Source: Pedobacter segetis
GTDB lineage: Bacteria > Bacteroidota > Bacteroidia > Sphingobacteriales > Sphingobacteriaceae
DNA: 64,000 nucleotides
Direction of reading: 5' to 3'
NCBI RefSeq assembly: GCF_016623585.1
Contig: NZ_JAEHFY010000001.1
Span: forward strand, 186,001 to 250,000
Within the stretch, counting starts at the first letter, position 1, and every line of letters begins with the position of its first letter. Shown in pieces: positions 47,223-55,802 of the stretch. The notes beneath the pieces were generated by a model, which was given only the letters and a program-made list of their open reading frames with translations, ran no database searches and had not been told where the DNA came from. A program made the position numbers and the translations under genes.

Positions 47223-48338
47223 CTAGTTAACCAAGCATACGTTTGATCTTATTGGATAATGATCAGACAAAGACTTTTTGATGATTTGGTAACTATTGAT
47301 ATTGAATTGGGGGCTTGCTAATATGTAATCTATCTGAAAATTTGGGAAATCTCCGTTGTATGTAATTGCCAATCCCCTACCTTTTTCTTGAAAGGCGTTT
47401 TTTAGGCCTTTATTCATCTGGGTTAAGGCAAATGAAGCCGGGGTATCATTAAAATCGCCCATAACTATGTAAGGGGTTTTACAATTATTCATGTGCTGCT
47501 TAATTATTTTTACCTGATTACTTCTTTTGATAAATGCGGTTTTTAATTTTTTCACGATCCTTTTAGACGATATTACATCCTTACTTGATTTTATATCAGA
47601 CTTAACCTCATTCAAGAAATTATAATCTTCTGGCTGGAAAGAAATGGAGGCTAAATGGACGGCATAAACCCTAAAAACTTTCTCGCCTTTCTTAACATCG
47701 GCAAAAACACCTTGATTTCCGGTATCCAAGCTATCCAAAACAATATCGCCTGTTTTTATTATCGGGTATTTGCTAAATATGGCAACCCCGGTAGATTCAT
47801 AATCGTTATCAACCGCTGTGCTATAATAAAATTCTTTGGTGTTTAAAATCTTTAAAAGAGAATCCTTAAGGTCGTACTTTCCTTTCTTTCTGGTAAAAAA
47901 CTCTTCAAAACCGATTATATCTGGCTGTTGTTCTTTTATTAACCTAAGTACTTTAGAACGGGTTGTGGTATCTAGATCATAACCGAACTTTTTAAAGTAA
48001 TGCACATTATAAGACATCAATTTAATGGTATTGGTATCCATATCAAAGGTTTCAGATTTGCTTAACCTAAAACCAAAAGTGCGGGTAAGTGGTTGGTAAC
48101 CAATTAAAATAAAGATTAAAGAATACATAAAATACCATCTTTTTAAAAGTAGCCAGATTAAAAAGAACAATAAATTGCTAAGTAAGATAAAAGGGTAGGC
48201 AAGGCCAAAAAGCGTAAAATACCAAAGTTTCTCTGGATCCACAATGGTTGCTAAATAGCTTAAGACGAGGCAGAATATAGCTAGAAAATTAAAAAAAAGA
48301 ATTGCTTTTTGCAGCAAGCTATTTCCCTTTTTCTTCAT
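47223..48338 (-). CDS. Membrane-anchored endonuclease/exonuclease/phosphatase (EEP) family protein
   Basis: The 371-residue protein has two or three N-terminal helices (about 12-85) and then a periplasmic or cytosolic EEP domain: LMSYNVHYFKK, IGFEEFFTRK, VYAVHLASISF, MGDFNDTP, and the final catalytic SDHYPIRS. All metal and catalytic positions are intact. EEP proteins cleave phosphodiester bonds in DNA, RNA, lipids or small molecules; this membrane form is common in Bacteroidota but its substrate is unknown. Its start overlaps the upstream rhomboid gene by 20 bases, so the two are translationally linked. Confidence 0.88.
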   Translation of the reverse strand: MKKKGNSLLQKAILFFNFLAIFCLVLSYLATIVDPEKLWYFTLFGLAYPFILLSNLLFFLIWLLLKRWYFMYSLIFILIGYQPLTRTFGFRLSKSETFDMDTNTIKLMSYNVHYFKKFGYDLDTTTRSKVLRLIKEQQPDIIGFEEFFTRKKGKYDLKDSLLKILNTKEFYYSTAVDNDYESTGVAIFSKYPIIKTGDIVLDSLDTGNQGVFADVKKGEKVFRVYAVHLASISFQPEDYNFLNEVKSDIKSSKDVISSKRIVKKLKTAFIKRSNQVKIIKQHMNNCKTPYIVMGDFNDTPASFALTQMNKGLKNAFQEKGRGLAITYNGDFPNFQIDYILASPQFNINSYQIIKKSLSDHYPIRSNVCLVN

Positions 48339-49200
48339 TGCTTTTACTGGCGTTAAATAAAATGTTTTTCTCTTTGGCAGTAAGATTGTTGTAGCCAGAT
48401 TGTGAAATCTTATCTAAAATTTGATCAATTACTTCTTGGTTTGGCACTTCATTCCTTTGGCGAATATTAACGTTTTGGTTTTTAGAAACCACTTTTAATT
48501 TCGGTTTTGGTTTAAAAATGTTTTCAAAAGGCTTGCACCAATCATTACCGCTTTGTAAGGCTTTAACAAAGAAGAAGCCAAATATACCGCCGCCCAAATG
48601 CGATAGATAGCCACCAGAATTTGGGCCGGCCACGTTAATCAAATCTAGTATAATGAAGGCCAATACCAGCCATTTTAGTTTTACCGGGCCTATAAACAAT
48701 AGCCCCATTGTATAATTTGGTAAAAGTGTTGCCGTTGCAACCATTATTGCGGTAACAGATGCGGATGCGCCAACGGCCACAGAGGCTAGTTTTGCCTCTT
48801 CAAAAGCCGGGAAAATATTATAACAAAAAATATAAAATGCAGCTCCGGCTAAACCGCCAGCTAAATAGACAAAGGTAAATTTTTTAGCGTTTAAATATTC
48901 CTCAAAAATTTGCCCCATCCAGTATAGCCATAACATGTTAAATAAGATATGGAAAAAGCCCGCATGAAGAAACATATAAGTAAAGGGTGTCCAGAAGCGA
49001 TAAAGCAGTTGGGGCAGATAAGTTGGCACCGCAAAATAATTGGTTACAAGGGCATCAATATCAAAGGGTAACCTAAACAAGAATACGAACAGGCTTAGTA
49101 AGCCCGTTAGCACAAAAATAAATACGTTGATGCCTATAAATAGCATTACCCTACTTCCAGAGCTGAACATTTTCATTTTTATCTCGTCAAAAAACCCCAT
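48319..49200 (-). CDS. Rhomboid-family intramembrane serine protease (second copy)
   Basis: The 293-residue protein has six or more helices. The rhomboid features are the HILFNMLWLYWMG segment (HxxxN), catalytic serine in VGASASVTAI, and catalytic histidine in YLSHLGGGIFGF. The usual GASG is GASA here, a tolerated but less usual change. A long cytosolic tail (about 215-293, K/N-rich) follows. Substrates are unknown. It overlaps the EEP gene and follows the first rhomboid gene by 92 bases. Confidence 0.88.
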   Translation of the reverse strand: MGFFDEIKMKMFSSGSRVMLFIGINVFIFVLTGLLSLFVFLFRLPFDIDALVTNYFAVPTYLPQLLYRFWTPFTYMFLHAGFFHILFNMLWLYWMGQIFEEYLNAKKFTFVYLAGGLAGAAFYIFCYNIFPAFEEAKLASVAVGASASVTAIMVATATLLPNYTMGLLFIGPVKLKWLVLAFIILDLINVAGPNSGGYLSHLGGGIFGFFFVKALQSGNDWCKPFENIFKPKPKLKVVSKNQNVNIRQRNEVPNQEVIDQILDKISQSGYNNLTAKEKNILFNASKSNEEKGK

Positions 49201-49292
49201 TCTACCTTTAATGTATCGTTAGAAAAAAATGTAAATCAATTACAAATATCAATTTTGCTTTAGTTTTTAATTTTTTGCTCTCGGCCTAAAAG

Positions 49293-50114
49293 CTAACCAA
49301 ACTGATTTGGTCTTTTAATATCCCAAATCTTCAATAAGATAAATCCTATCAACATCCCCCCCAAATGTGCAAAATGCGCTACATTATCTCCGGGGTTGTT
49401 TGCCACACCATTGTATAACTCAAATGCCCCATACAATATTACCAAGTATTTGGCTTTCATTGGGAAAAAGAAATAAATATAGATCAACGCGTTTGGGAAA
49501 AGCATCCCAAAGGCCAGTAAAATCCCAAAAACAGCACCAGAAGCACCCAACGTTGCAGAATCTACTTTGCTATCGGCATAAAAGTTAACCGCTTTTATAC
49601 TTGCAGATTTAGCCTCAGGGTCATCAGGATGGTTTTTATAGTAGCTCAGCATATCGTTGTACTGCGGCTGGTTATTCTCATCAACGTCTTTACTCACAAA
49701 ATTATCGAAAGCTTGGTATCTTGGGTTTGCCTCATATAATTCGGCATGTTGTTGTACGGGGTTTATCTGCAAATATTGTACGCCCATAAACAAAACGGAA
49801 GCAAAAATACCGGTTAATAAATAATACTGCAAAAACCGCTTTGATCCCATGTAATTTTCTATGATTGCCCCAAACATCCACAAAGCAAACATATTAGAAA
49901 ATATGTGCATAATGTTGGCATGCATAAATAAATGGGTAACCAATTGCCAGATCCTAAACTTTGGCGAACCAAAATAATACAAGTCTAAATATTGGTTTAG
50001 GTCAATCCTGCTTTGAAATACATAAGTGGCAAAAAACATGATCCCGTTAATGATCAAAAGGTTTTTTACAACCGGGGGGAAAAGGGTGTTGCCTAAAGGT
50101 CTAAATTCTTTCAT
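49293..50114 (-). CDS. Rhomboid-family intramembrane serine protease (first copy)
   Basis: The 273-residue protein has the rhomboid core. THLFMHANIMHIFSNMFALWMFG gives HxxxN. LGASGAVFGILLAF has the catalytic serine in the canonical GASG, and NVAHFAHLGGMLIGF has the histidine. A roughly 60-residue soluble insert (about 120-180) sits between the helices. The gene begins six bases after mutL and is followed by a second rhomboid, the common Bacteroidota order mutL-rhomboid-rhomboid-EEP. The physiological link to mismatch repair is unknown and may be only genomic. Confidence 0.92.
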   Translation of the reverse strand: MKEFRPLGNTLFPPVVKNLLIINGIMFFATYVFQSRIDLNQYLDLYYFGSPKFRIWQLVTHLFMHANIMHIFSNMFALWMFGAIIENYMGSKRFLQYYLLTGIFASVLFMGVQYLQINPVQQHAELYEANPRYQAFDNFVSKDVDENNQPQYNDMLSYYKNHPDDPEAKSASIKAVNFYADSKVDSATLGASGAVFGILLAFGMLFPNALIYIYFFFPMKAKYLVILYGAFELYNGVANNPGDNVAHFAHLGGMLIGFILLKIWDIKRPNQFG

Positions 50115-50120
50115 TCGTTT

Positions 50121-51995
50121 TTAAAAAGTTCCGTTTTTATTAAACCTATCGGCCAATTCTAACAGGGTTATTTTAGTGATAATTTGTTTGCCATTAATTG
50201 CCGCATTTGGCATTTCGCAGGCAAAAAGTTGATCGATCAAATTGTTCATTTCATCAATCTCTAATGTTGTGCCAGCTTTAATCGCGGCGTTTTTGGCTAA
50301 AGTTTTAGCTAAATTATCCCGTTTATCAAGCTTTAAAATGGTATGGTTGTTCTTAAAACCCTCTATCAATTCTTCTAGCATGGTGGCTAAATCGTTGTTT
50401 TCTGGGATGTCTGCCGGTACGCCTTCAATCACAAGGGTGTTTTTCCCAAAATCCCTTATCTGAAAACCCAAGGCATGAAAATATGGCAGCAACTCGTTAG
50501 CCAAGGCAAAATCGGTAGTGTTAAGCGTAACCGTTTGTGGAAACAAACTTTGCTGGCTGGCACCTTTATTTTGATCCAGCTGTTTTAAGAATCTTTCGTA
50601 CAAAATACGCTCATGGGCCGCTTGCTGATCTACCAGCATTAAGCCTTGTTTTATTTGTGTGATGATATATTTTTGGTGCAACTGAAAAACCTGCCTACCT
50701 CCCAGGTTCTCTAGTTTATCATCATCAATAGAAACACTGCTTGCCTTATTTAGTTCAAAAGTGCTTTGTTCATTTTCTCTCTTGTGCGCAATTTGATAAA
50801 GCGTATCCCAATTCTGTGGAATTCCTTGTTGCTTTTCACCAACGTTACGTAAATAGGGGATTTCCTTGGTTGCTGCCCTCCCTTCAAAAAACGGGTTAAA
50901 ACTTGGGTTAAAATTAATAGAAGGCGGCGTAATCTCATCCAAGGGTTTTTGGCTTAACATCGCTTCAAAAGCAGTTTCTTGATCAAAATCTAAAGTAGGG
51001 GTAATGTTGTACTTGCCCAAAGACCTTTTTACAGCCGATCTAATAATGGCATAAATGGCTTTTTCATCCTGATATTTAATCTCCGTTTTAGTTGGGTGAA
51101 CGTTGATATCAATTTTTGCGGGATCAATCTCGATAAACAAAACATAAAGCGGGAAACAATCTTCGGGCAATAATTGCTCATAAGCGATCATCACGGCATG
51201 GTTCAAATAACCATCTTTTATAAAACGATTGTTCACAAAAAAGAACTGATCGCCACGTGTTTTTTTGGCAAAGGCGGGCTTGCCAATAAATCCTTTTACC
51301 TGTATAATACTAGTTTCTTCATCTAAGGGCACCAATCTTTCGTTATAATTATTGCCCAATAAATGGATGATCCTTTGCTTTAATTGCGCCGGTGGTAAAT
51401 GATAAACCTCTTGCCCATCGTGGTGCAGGGTAAAATGAATCTCTGGATGCGCCAACGCCACACGCTGAAATTCATCAATGATATGCCTGGTTTCTACGGG
51501 GTTGCTTTTTAAGAAATTACGCCGGGCCGGGATATTGTAAAAAAGATTCTTTACGCTAATAGAGCTGCCAGAAGCGGTAGAGCAAGGCTCCTGGCCTATC
51601 ACCTCTGAAGCCTCGATCTCTAATCTTGTACCAAGCTCGTCCTCATGCCTTTTGGTTTTCAGTTCTACCTGCGCAATAGCGGCGATAGAAGCCATCGCTT
51701 CGCCCCTAAAACCCATTGTTCTAATGGCAAAAAGATCCTCTGCTTTATTTATTTTAGAGGTTGCATGGCGTTCAAAGCACATCCTTGCATCTGTTGCGCT
51801 CATCCCACAACCATTATCTATAACTTGGATAAGGGCTTTTCCCGCATCTTTTATGATCAACTGAATTTTATCGGCACCAGCATCTATGGCATTCTCTAAC
51901 AGTTCTTTAACGGCAGAAGCAGGCCTTTGCACTACCTCGCCGGCCGCAATTTGGTTGGCAACAGAATCTGGCAAAAGTTTAATTATATCTGGCAT
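50121..51995 (-). CDS. mutL: DNA mismatch repair protein MutL
   Basis: The 624-residue protein is a GHKL ATPase that couples mismatch recognition to strand removal. The N-terminal ATPase shows ELLENAIDAGA, DNGCGM, and TMGFRGEAMASI; the GTxVxVxxLFxxxPAR-type block is SSISVKNLFYNIPARRNFL. The C-terminal dimerisation domain contains DQQAAHERILYE, which fits the MutL endonuclease motif DQHA(x)2E(x)4E except that H is replaced by Q. The companion C-terminal motifs are also divergent (NAAIKAG; CEMPNAAING). Nicking activity therefore cannot be assumed. A TAnnTTTG box lies a few bases upstream. Confidence 0.96.
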   Translation of the reverse strand: MPDIIKLLPDSVANQIAAGEVVQRPASAVKELLENAIDAGADKIQLIIKDAGKALIQVIDNGCGMSATDARMCFERHATSKINKAEDLFAIRTMGFRGEAMASIAAIAQVELKTKRHEDELGTRLEIEASEVIGQEPCSTASGSSISVKNLFYNIPARRNFLKSNPVETRHIIDEFQRVALAHPEIHFTLHHDGQEVYHLPPAQLKQRIIHLLGNNYNERLVPLDEETSIIQVKGFIGKPAFAKKTRGDQFFFVNNRFIKDGYLNHAVMIAYEQLLPEDCFPLYVLFIEIDPAKIDINVHPTKTEIKYQDEKAIYAIIRSAVKRSLGKYNITPTLDFDQETAFEAMLSQKPLDEITPPSINFNPSFNPFFEGRAATKEIPYLRNVGEKQQGIPQNWDTLYQIAHKRENEQSTFELNKASSVSIDDDKLENLGGRQVFQLHQKYIITQIKQGLMLVDQQAAHERILYERFLKQLDQNKGASQQSLFPQTVTLNTTDFALANELLPYFHALGFQIRDFGKNTLVIEGVPADIPENNDLATMLEELIEGFKNNHTILKLDKRDNLAKTLAKNAAIKAGTTLEIDEMNNLIDQLFACEMPNAAINGKQIITKITLLELADRFNKNGTF

Positions 51996-52001
51996 CAGCT
52001 A

Positions 52002-52009
52002 CAAAAGTA
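52002..52009 (-). promoter_or_regulatory. Putative -7 element of mutL
   Basis: Minus-strand TACTTTTG matches TAnnTTTG and ends 6 bases before the ATG at 51995. A TTTG on the same strand lies only 15 bases further upstream, shorter than the usual spacer. Confidence 0.4.
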
Positions 52010-52164
52010 GCAAAATTTCAAGGGCAAAACAGACGCGGTTTACAATTTAACCTTGTTGTGATTTTTAATTTATAGGCAGTTAAGGGATATAGGTTTTATG
52101 GCAACCTTAATGGCTCTTTTCTTTAAGCTTTTTGCATTTGGTTTCTTACAACAACAACAATGAT

Positions 52165-52290
52165 GGCGCTCCTTTTCCCAAAGCACAAATCCAACACACA
52201 GGTCAGGCTGCTTCGGGGTGCCGTAATTTTGGTTAGTGAAAAAAAGCACTAACCAAAATGTACCAAGCCCTGCGCATCCTTAGCGCAAAA
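52165..52290 (+). repeat. Structured interspersed element, copy A
   Basis: This 126-bp sequence is homologous to 55803-55933 in inverse orientation. Conserved blocks are GGCGCTC, CCCAAA.CACAAA.CC, GCTGCTT.GGGGT.CCGTAAT, AAATGTACCAAGCCCT, and CGCATCC.TAGCGCAAA. In the centre, 52226-52238 pairs perfectly with 52247-52259 (ATTTTGGTTAGTG with CACTAACCAAAAT) around AAAAAAAG. The stem sequence is entirely different in copy B apart from its A/T base, but pairing is kept. A second small hairpin, TGCGCatccttaGCGCA, lies near the right end. Confidence 0.7.
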
Positions 52291-52359
52291 CCTGTGCTAT
52301 TTATATGGTTTTCTGCAAAAGCCCATTTAACTAACCAAGCATAAAAGCATAAACCAAAA

Positions 52360-52448
52360 TTATGCAAATTGGTAATAGAACTTATGTATATTGTAAATAT
52401 AATCTATGTAAATTGGCAATGAAAATTATGTAAATTGTAAATAGAAAT
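52360..52448. promoter_or_regulatory. Four 22-bp iterations upstream of the DUF4143 ATPase gene
   Basis: TATG anchors occur at 52361, 52383, 52405 and 52427, exactly 22 bp apart, each within a unit like TTATGTAAATTGGTAATAGAA. The last unit reaches the TTG that would serve as the -33 element of the promoter with -7 at 52460. The array looks like an operator occupied by a repeated DNA-binding protein. Confidence 0.65.
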
Positions 52449-52459
52449 AATTATTTTAT

Positions 52460-52467
52460 TACATTTG
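52460..52467 (+). promoter_or_regulatory. Putative -7 element of the DUF4143 ATPase gene
   Basis: TACATTTG matches TAnnTTTG and lies 4 bases before the ATG, so the mRNA would be nearly leaderless. TTG at 52435-52437, inside the last 22-bp unit, gives a 22-base spacer. Confidence 0.55.
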
Positions 52468-52471
52468 TAGC

Positions 52472-53650
52472 ATGAGTAGTTTAATAAAACGGCGCATTAC
52501 CAGTTTGGTAGCCTCTCAAAAGACTAAATTCCCGATATTGGCCTTAACCGGCCCAAGGCAATCTGGTAAAACAACTTTATTGAAAGAAATTTTTGAAAAT
52601 TACCAATACGTAAGTTTAGAAAACCCCAACAACAGGCTATTTGCTAAAGAAGACCCGCTCGGTTTTTTAAACCAATATCATGAAAAAGTGATACTAGATG
52701 AAGTGCAAAGAGTCCCTGAGCTTTTTTCTTATTTGCAAGAAAGGGTGGATAACTCAAAAATAATGGGACAATATATTTTATCGGGCTCTCAAAACTTTCA
52801 TCTTTTAAACAGCATTACGCAAAGTTTAGCAGGCAGGGTTGCGCTATTTAAACTTTTACCTTTAGATTTTTCAGAGCTAAAAGAAGCTAACCTACTTCCA
52901 GAAACCTATATCGCAGCCGCAAAAAAAGGCTTTTATCCTGCAATTTATGATAGGGATATAGAACCTAACATATTCTATAAAAACTACATCCAAACCTATA
53001 TAGAGAAAGATGTTACCGAACTCTTGAACATCAAAGATCTAAAGCTTTTTCGTACATTTTTAAGTTTGTGCGCAGGCAGGGCAGGGCAACTGTTAAATTT
53101 TAGCGCATTGGCAAACGAATGTGATATTTCCCGCAATACCGCAAAAGCTTGGTTATCTATTTTAGAAAGCAGTTATATTGTTTTTCTTTTACAACCTTAT
53201 CACAATAACTTTAACAAAAGAGTGGTTAAGAGCCCTAAGGTATATTTTTATGATACGGGTTTGTTAAACTATTTATTGGGGATCAAAACCGAAGAAGCAT
53301 TAATTGAGAATAGGTTAAAAGGAAATATTTTTGAGAATATGATCATTGCCGAATACCAAAAGATGAACCATCATTTATATTTAGATCAAGAATATTATTT
53401 TTGGCAAGATAGCAATAGAAACGAGGTGGATATGCTAATGAAAAACGACAGTGGTTTTTCTATATTTGAAGTAAAGGCTACACAAACCGTAACCAGCAAA
53501 TTATTTGAGAAGATGGATTTGTTTGAGAAAGTTGCTGCCCCTGCAAAAATTGGGAAAACATTAATTTATGGTGGTAAGAAAGACGAAAATAGAACTAAAT
53601 ATAATGTAACAAGCTGGAAAAATATTTTTGAGGATGAGGAGAACAAATAA
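52472..53650 (+). CDS. AAA_14 / DUF4143 family ATP-binding protein
   Basis: The 392-residue protein has an N-terminal AAA_14 ATPase domain (Walker A GPRQSGKTTL with K33; Walker B KVILDEVQRVP with D76-E77; sensor-like YILSGSQNF) and a C-terminal DUF4143 region. The latter includes a winged-helix-like part (LANECDISRNTAKAWLSIL) and a late motif NEVDMLMKND...FEVKAT that resembles a PD-(D/E)xK nuclease core. Members are widespread, often mobile and of unknown function. This copy has a dedicated promoter with four 22-bp repeats, which suggests tight, possibly self-directed, control. Its flanks contain the structured interspersed elements. Confidence 0.88.
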   Translation: MSSLIKRRITSLVASQKTKFPILALTGPRQSGKTTLLKEIFENYQYVSLENPNNRLFAKEDPLGFLNQYHEKVILDEVQRVPELFSYLQERVDNSKIMGQYILSGSQNFHLLNSITQSLAGRVALFKLLPLDFSELKEANLLPETYIAAAKKGFYPAIYDRDIEPNIFYKNYIQTYIEKDVTELLNIKDLKLFRTFLSLCAGRAGQLLNFSALANECDISRNTAKAWLSILESSYIVFLLQPYHNNFNKRVVKSPKVYFYDTGLLNYLLGIKTEEALIENRLKGNIFENMIIAEYQKMNHHLYLDQEYYFWQDSNRNEVDMLMKNDSGFSIFEVKATQTVTSKLFEKMDLFEKVAAPAKIGKTLIYGGKKDENRTKYNVTSWKNIFEDEENK

Positions 53651-53670
53651 ATCTTTAAATGGCTATATTT

Positions 53671-54414
53671 TTAATCTAAATCTTTCTCAACTACATTCTT
53701 AACCGCTATTTCTAATTCTTTTACCAGCTCAACTATATCTTTGCCAGCAGGTTCTATTGGTGTTAGAACCGTAAATTTTAATGGTATAAAGGCATTGAGC
53801 CAAAACAATCCGTAGCGCACCATTTTCCAAGAGTTTTCAATCGCTATTGGGACAATTAAAGCATTAGGAGCTTTTTTTAAGATAGTAGCTATGCCCCCAA
53901 TCTGAAATTCTTTCATCTTACCCGTTTTAGATCGGGTACCTTCTGGGAAAATAACGGTACTCCAATTGTTGTCCCTCATCCTTTGGCCAAGCTTCATGAT
54001 CTCTCCCAAAGATTGCTTTTTATCGCTTCTGTCAATATTTGCACCTCCGCCATATTTCAAGTTAAAAGAAATAGAAGGGATGTTTTTTGTCAGTTCTATT
54101 TTAGAGATAAATTTAGCATGGTATTTTCTCAAAAAATAGATCAACGGCGGGATATCGTACATACTCTGATGGTTAGCAACAAAAATAATTGGTCTATCGA
54201 TTGGTAAATTTTGTTCATTTTTAAAACTGATAAAATCAAACACAAAATAATAAGGGATCAAGAGAAAAAAATTCATGATATCTACGGATGATTTGTGCGC
54301 TTTGTACCCTCCAAGCTTATAGCAAAGCCACTGTATGGGCTGAAAGATGATCAAAACCAAAAAAAAACCAAGGTGGTGCAAGGGGCTAAAAATATGTCCG
54401 ATGATTCTTTTCAT
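53671..54414 (-). CDS. plsC: 1-acyl-sn-glycerol-3-phosphate acyltransferase family protein
   Basis: The protein is about 247 residues from ATG 54414; the frame extends back to a TTG at 54432 that overlaps the NUDIX stop, but the ATG gives the natural start MKRIIGHIF. The acyltransferase HX4D motif is NHQSMYD, followed by GGANIDRSDKKQ and the FPEGTRSKTGKMKEFQIGG block. N-terminal and mid hydrophobic segments anchor it to the inner membrane. It makes phosphatidic acid from lysophosphatidic acid in phospholipid synthesis. It is co-directional with the NUDIX gene, 14 bases after its stop. Confidence 0.9.
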   Translation of the reverse strand: MKRIIGHIFSPLHHLGFFLVLIIFQPIQWLCYKLGGYKAHKSSVDIMNFFLLIPYYFVFDFISFKNEQNLPIDRPIIFVANHQSMYDIPPLIYFLRKYHAKFISKIELTKNIPSISFNLKYGGGANIDRSDKKQSLGEIMKLGQRMRDNNWSTVIFPEGTRSKTGKMKEFQIGGIATILKKAPNALIVPIAIENSWKMVRYGLFWLNAFIPLKFTVLTPIEPAGKDIVELVKELEIAVKNVVEKDLD

Positions 54415-54428
54415 TGCGCAAATATAAA

Positions 54429-54977
54429 TCAAAAACCTTCTCTCATCAATTTAACCCTCATAAGCCCTGCAACGGTTAAAGAATCGGTAATTTTACCATT
54501 TATAACCATTTGGTAGGCATCTTCAAAAGGCATTTTTTTCACTTCCAGTTGTTCCGTTTCTTCTGGCTGGGCTTCAAACTGTTCAAAATCTTTTGCTAAA
54601 TACAAAATCCCCAATTCATCGCTAACAGAATTAGAAAGGTGCATGCGCAAAACCTCTTTCCATTCTTTGGCAACCAAACCGGTTTCTTCCAACAATTCTC
54701 TCTTCGCAGAACCTAATGGTTCTCCATCCAAAGGGCCGCCACCTTCGGGCAATTCCCAAGTATATTGTTTAAGCGGAAAGCGGTATTGGCCTACCAGAAA
54801 AATCATATCGTCCTCATCAATAGCGATAATCCCTATGGCATAATTCTTAAAATGGATCTCTCCATAGATCCCTTTTCCGCCAGATGGATTGATCACCTGG
54901 TGCTCTGTTAAACCGATCCATGGGTTATCGTATATTTTTTTACTGCTAAGGGTTTTCCAAGGGTTTTCTTGATCCAT
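54429..54977 (-). CDS. NUDIX hydrolase (ADP-ribose pyrophosphatase-like)
   Basis: The 182-residue cytosolic protein has a NUDIX box near 78-100: EGGGPLDGEPLGSAKRELLE, then ETGL. The RELLEE catalytic part is intact; the first box glutamate appears shifted by one position. The N-terminal part (KTLSSKKIYDNPWIGLTEHQV) resembles ADP-ribose and nucleotide-sugar pyrophosphatases. Substrate is uncertain. The upstream neighbour is a frameshifted small reading frame that ends two bases before this ATG. Confidence 0.9.
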   Translation of the reverse strand: MDQENPWKTLSSKKIYDNPWIGLTEHQVINPSGGKGIYGEIHFKNYAIGIIAIDEDDMIFLVGQYRFPLKQYTWELPEGGGPLDGEPLGSAKRELLEETGLVAKEWKEVLRMHLSNSVSDELGILYLAKDFEQFEAQPEETEQLEVKKMPFEDAYQMVINGKITDSLTVAGLMRVKLMREGF

Positions 54978-54979
54978 TA

Positions 54980-55247
54980 TTATAAAGAATAAAGCCTGTT
55001 AAAGGCTGATACTAATTTTTTTGCTTCACTTGGTTTTACTTTCTCCATAGCGTTAATTTGTTCTTTGTAACCCGGGCCCATGGCAGCAAAATATTGGCTT
55101 TAGAGATTTCTTGCATACTTGTTTTATTTCGTTTATAGGGATAAAATTGATAGTAAGGGCTTCTTGAAGTATATCTAAACATCTCGAGGATTGTTTTTTT
55201 TGAGGAAATAGTTTAAAAAATTGATAAGTATTATTGTAAAGCTTCAA
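54980..55247 (-). pseudogene. Frameshifted small gene between the NUDIX gene and a secreted protein gene
   Basis: A frame starting at TTG 55247 (overlapping the stop of the upstream gene as TTGA) runs through RCLDILQEALTINFIPINEI. From about 55105 on, another frame carries the protein-like sequence QYFAAMGPGYKEQINAMEKV, then KPSEAKKLVSAFNRLYSL, and stops at 54980. A single indel near 55100 would join them. The tail has ordinary residue composition, unlike chance frames. I do not recognise the family; a sequencing error is an alternative. Confidence 0.35.
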
Positions 55248-55732
55248 AACGTGATTTTTAAGACTAACCCGTTATCAGATATGTTAAAATTATAGATTGG
55301 TTTATTTATGCTTGTTTGCATTAAGCCCTCATTATAAATTAAAACGGCTTTTTTAACGTGTTTGGCTCTTCCAATCTCAAATGGGATAGATAATCCGGCT
55401 AGAGCAGTTGCAGCACTAAGCGCTACCCAATCTGGGGATGACCTACTATACCTAGTTGCAATTTGATTCCCGAAAATATATCCTGATGCGCCACCAAATA
55501 TTGCGGCGAAAACCCAATTGGTTCTTATAATTGTTATTTCTGGGTAGTTTTTTGGGTTTGAGCTTAATAGGCGATGTAATTTTCTTCCGTTGTTAATGCT
55601 TTTTCCATCTTTTAAATAGATAGTACCAAATGTGCTTTTTTTTATTTTAATGGTATCTATGGCTGTTTGCGCATAAGCTATCCTTATGGCAACAATTAAA
55701 AAAAACAATAATATTGGTAAAACTTTTTTCAC
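55244..55732 (-). CDS. Hypothetical secreted/membrane protein
   Basis: The 162-residue product has a signal peptide (MKKVLPILLFFLIVAIRIAYA) and two glycine/alanine-rich hydrophobic segments (about 72-92 and 102-118: FAAIFGGASGYIFGN and VALSAATALAGLSIPFEIG). A short beta-type tail ends in FNISDNGLVLKITF. I do not recognise a domain. It could be a small envelope protein with two glycine-zipper-like helices. It is first of a leftward group with the frameshifted frame and NUDIX/plsC genes. Confidence 0.6.
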   Translation of the reverse strand: MKKVLPILLFFLIVAIRIAYAQTAIDTIKIKKSTFGTIYLKDGKSINNGRKLHRLLSSNPKNYPEITIIRTNWVFAAIFGGASGYIFGNQIATRYSRSSPDWVALSAATALAGLSIPFEIGRAKHVKKAVLIYNEGLMQTSINKPIYNFNISDNGLVLKITF

Positions 55733-55802
55733 GGCGTAAATTTGATCGGAGCGTAAATATATCCAAAATTTTTTATGGATAAATTATTTTCGATTTGTAG
55801 TG

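Larger units (their letters stand above)
52000..52471. other. Long upstream region of the DUF4143 ATPase gene
   Basis: The 470-bp gap is non-coding. It holds the mutL -7 element (52002-52009, minus strand), a structured interspersed element (52165-52290), four 22-bp iterations (52360-52448) and a -7 element at 52460-52467. I see no gene. Confidence 0.6.

Noticed and set aside
52210-52260. Reading the central hairpin of element A as a simple terminator.
   Set aside because: No gene ends before it in that direction, the stem is A/T-rich at its base, and the homologous copy keeps the flanks but swaps the stem.
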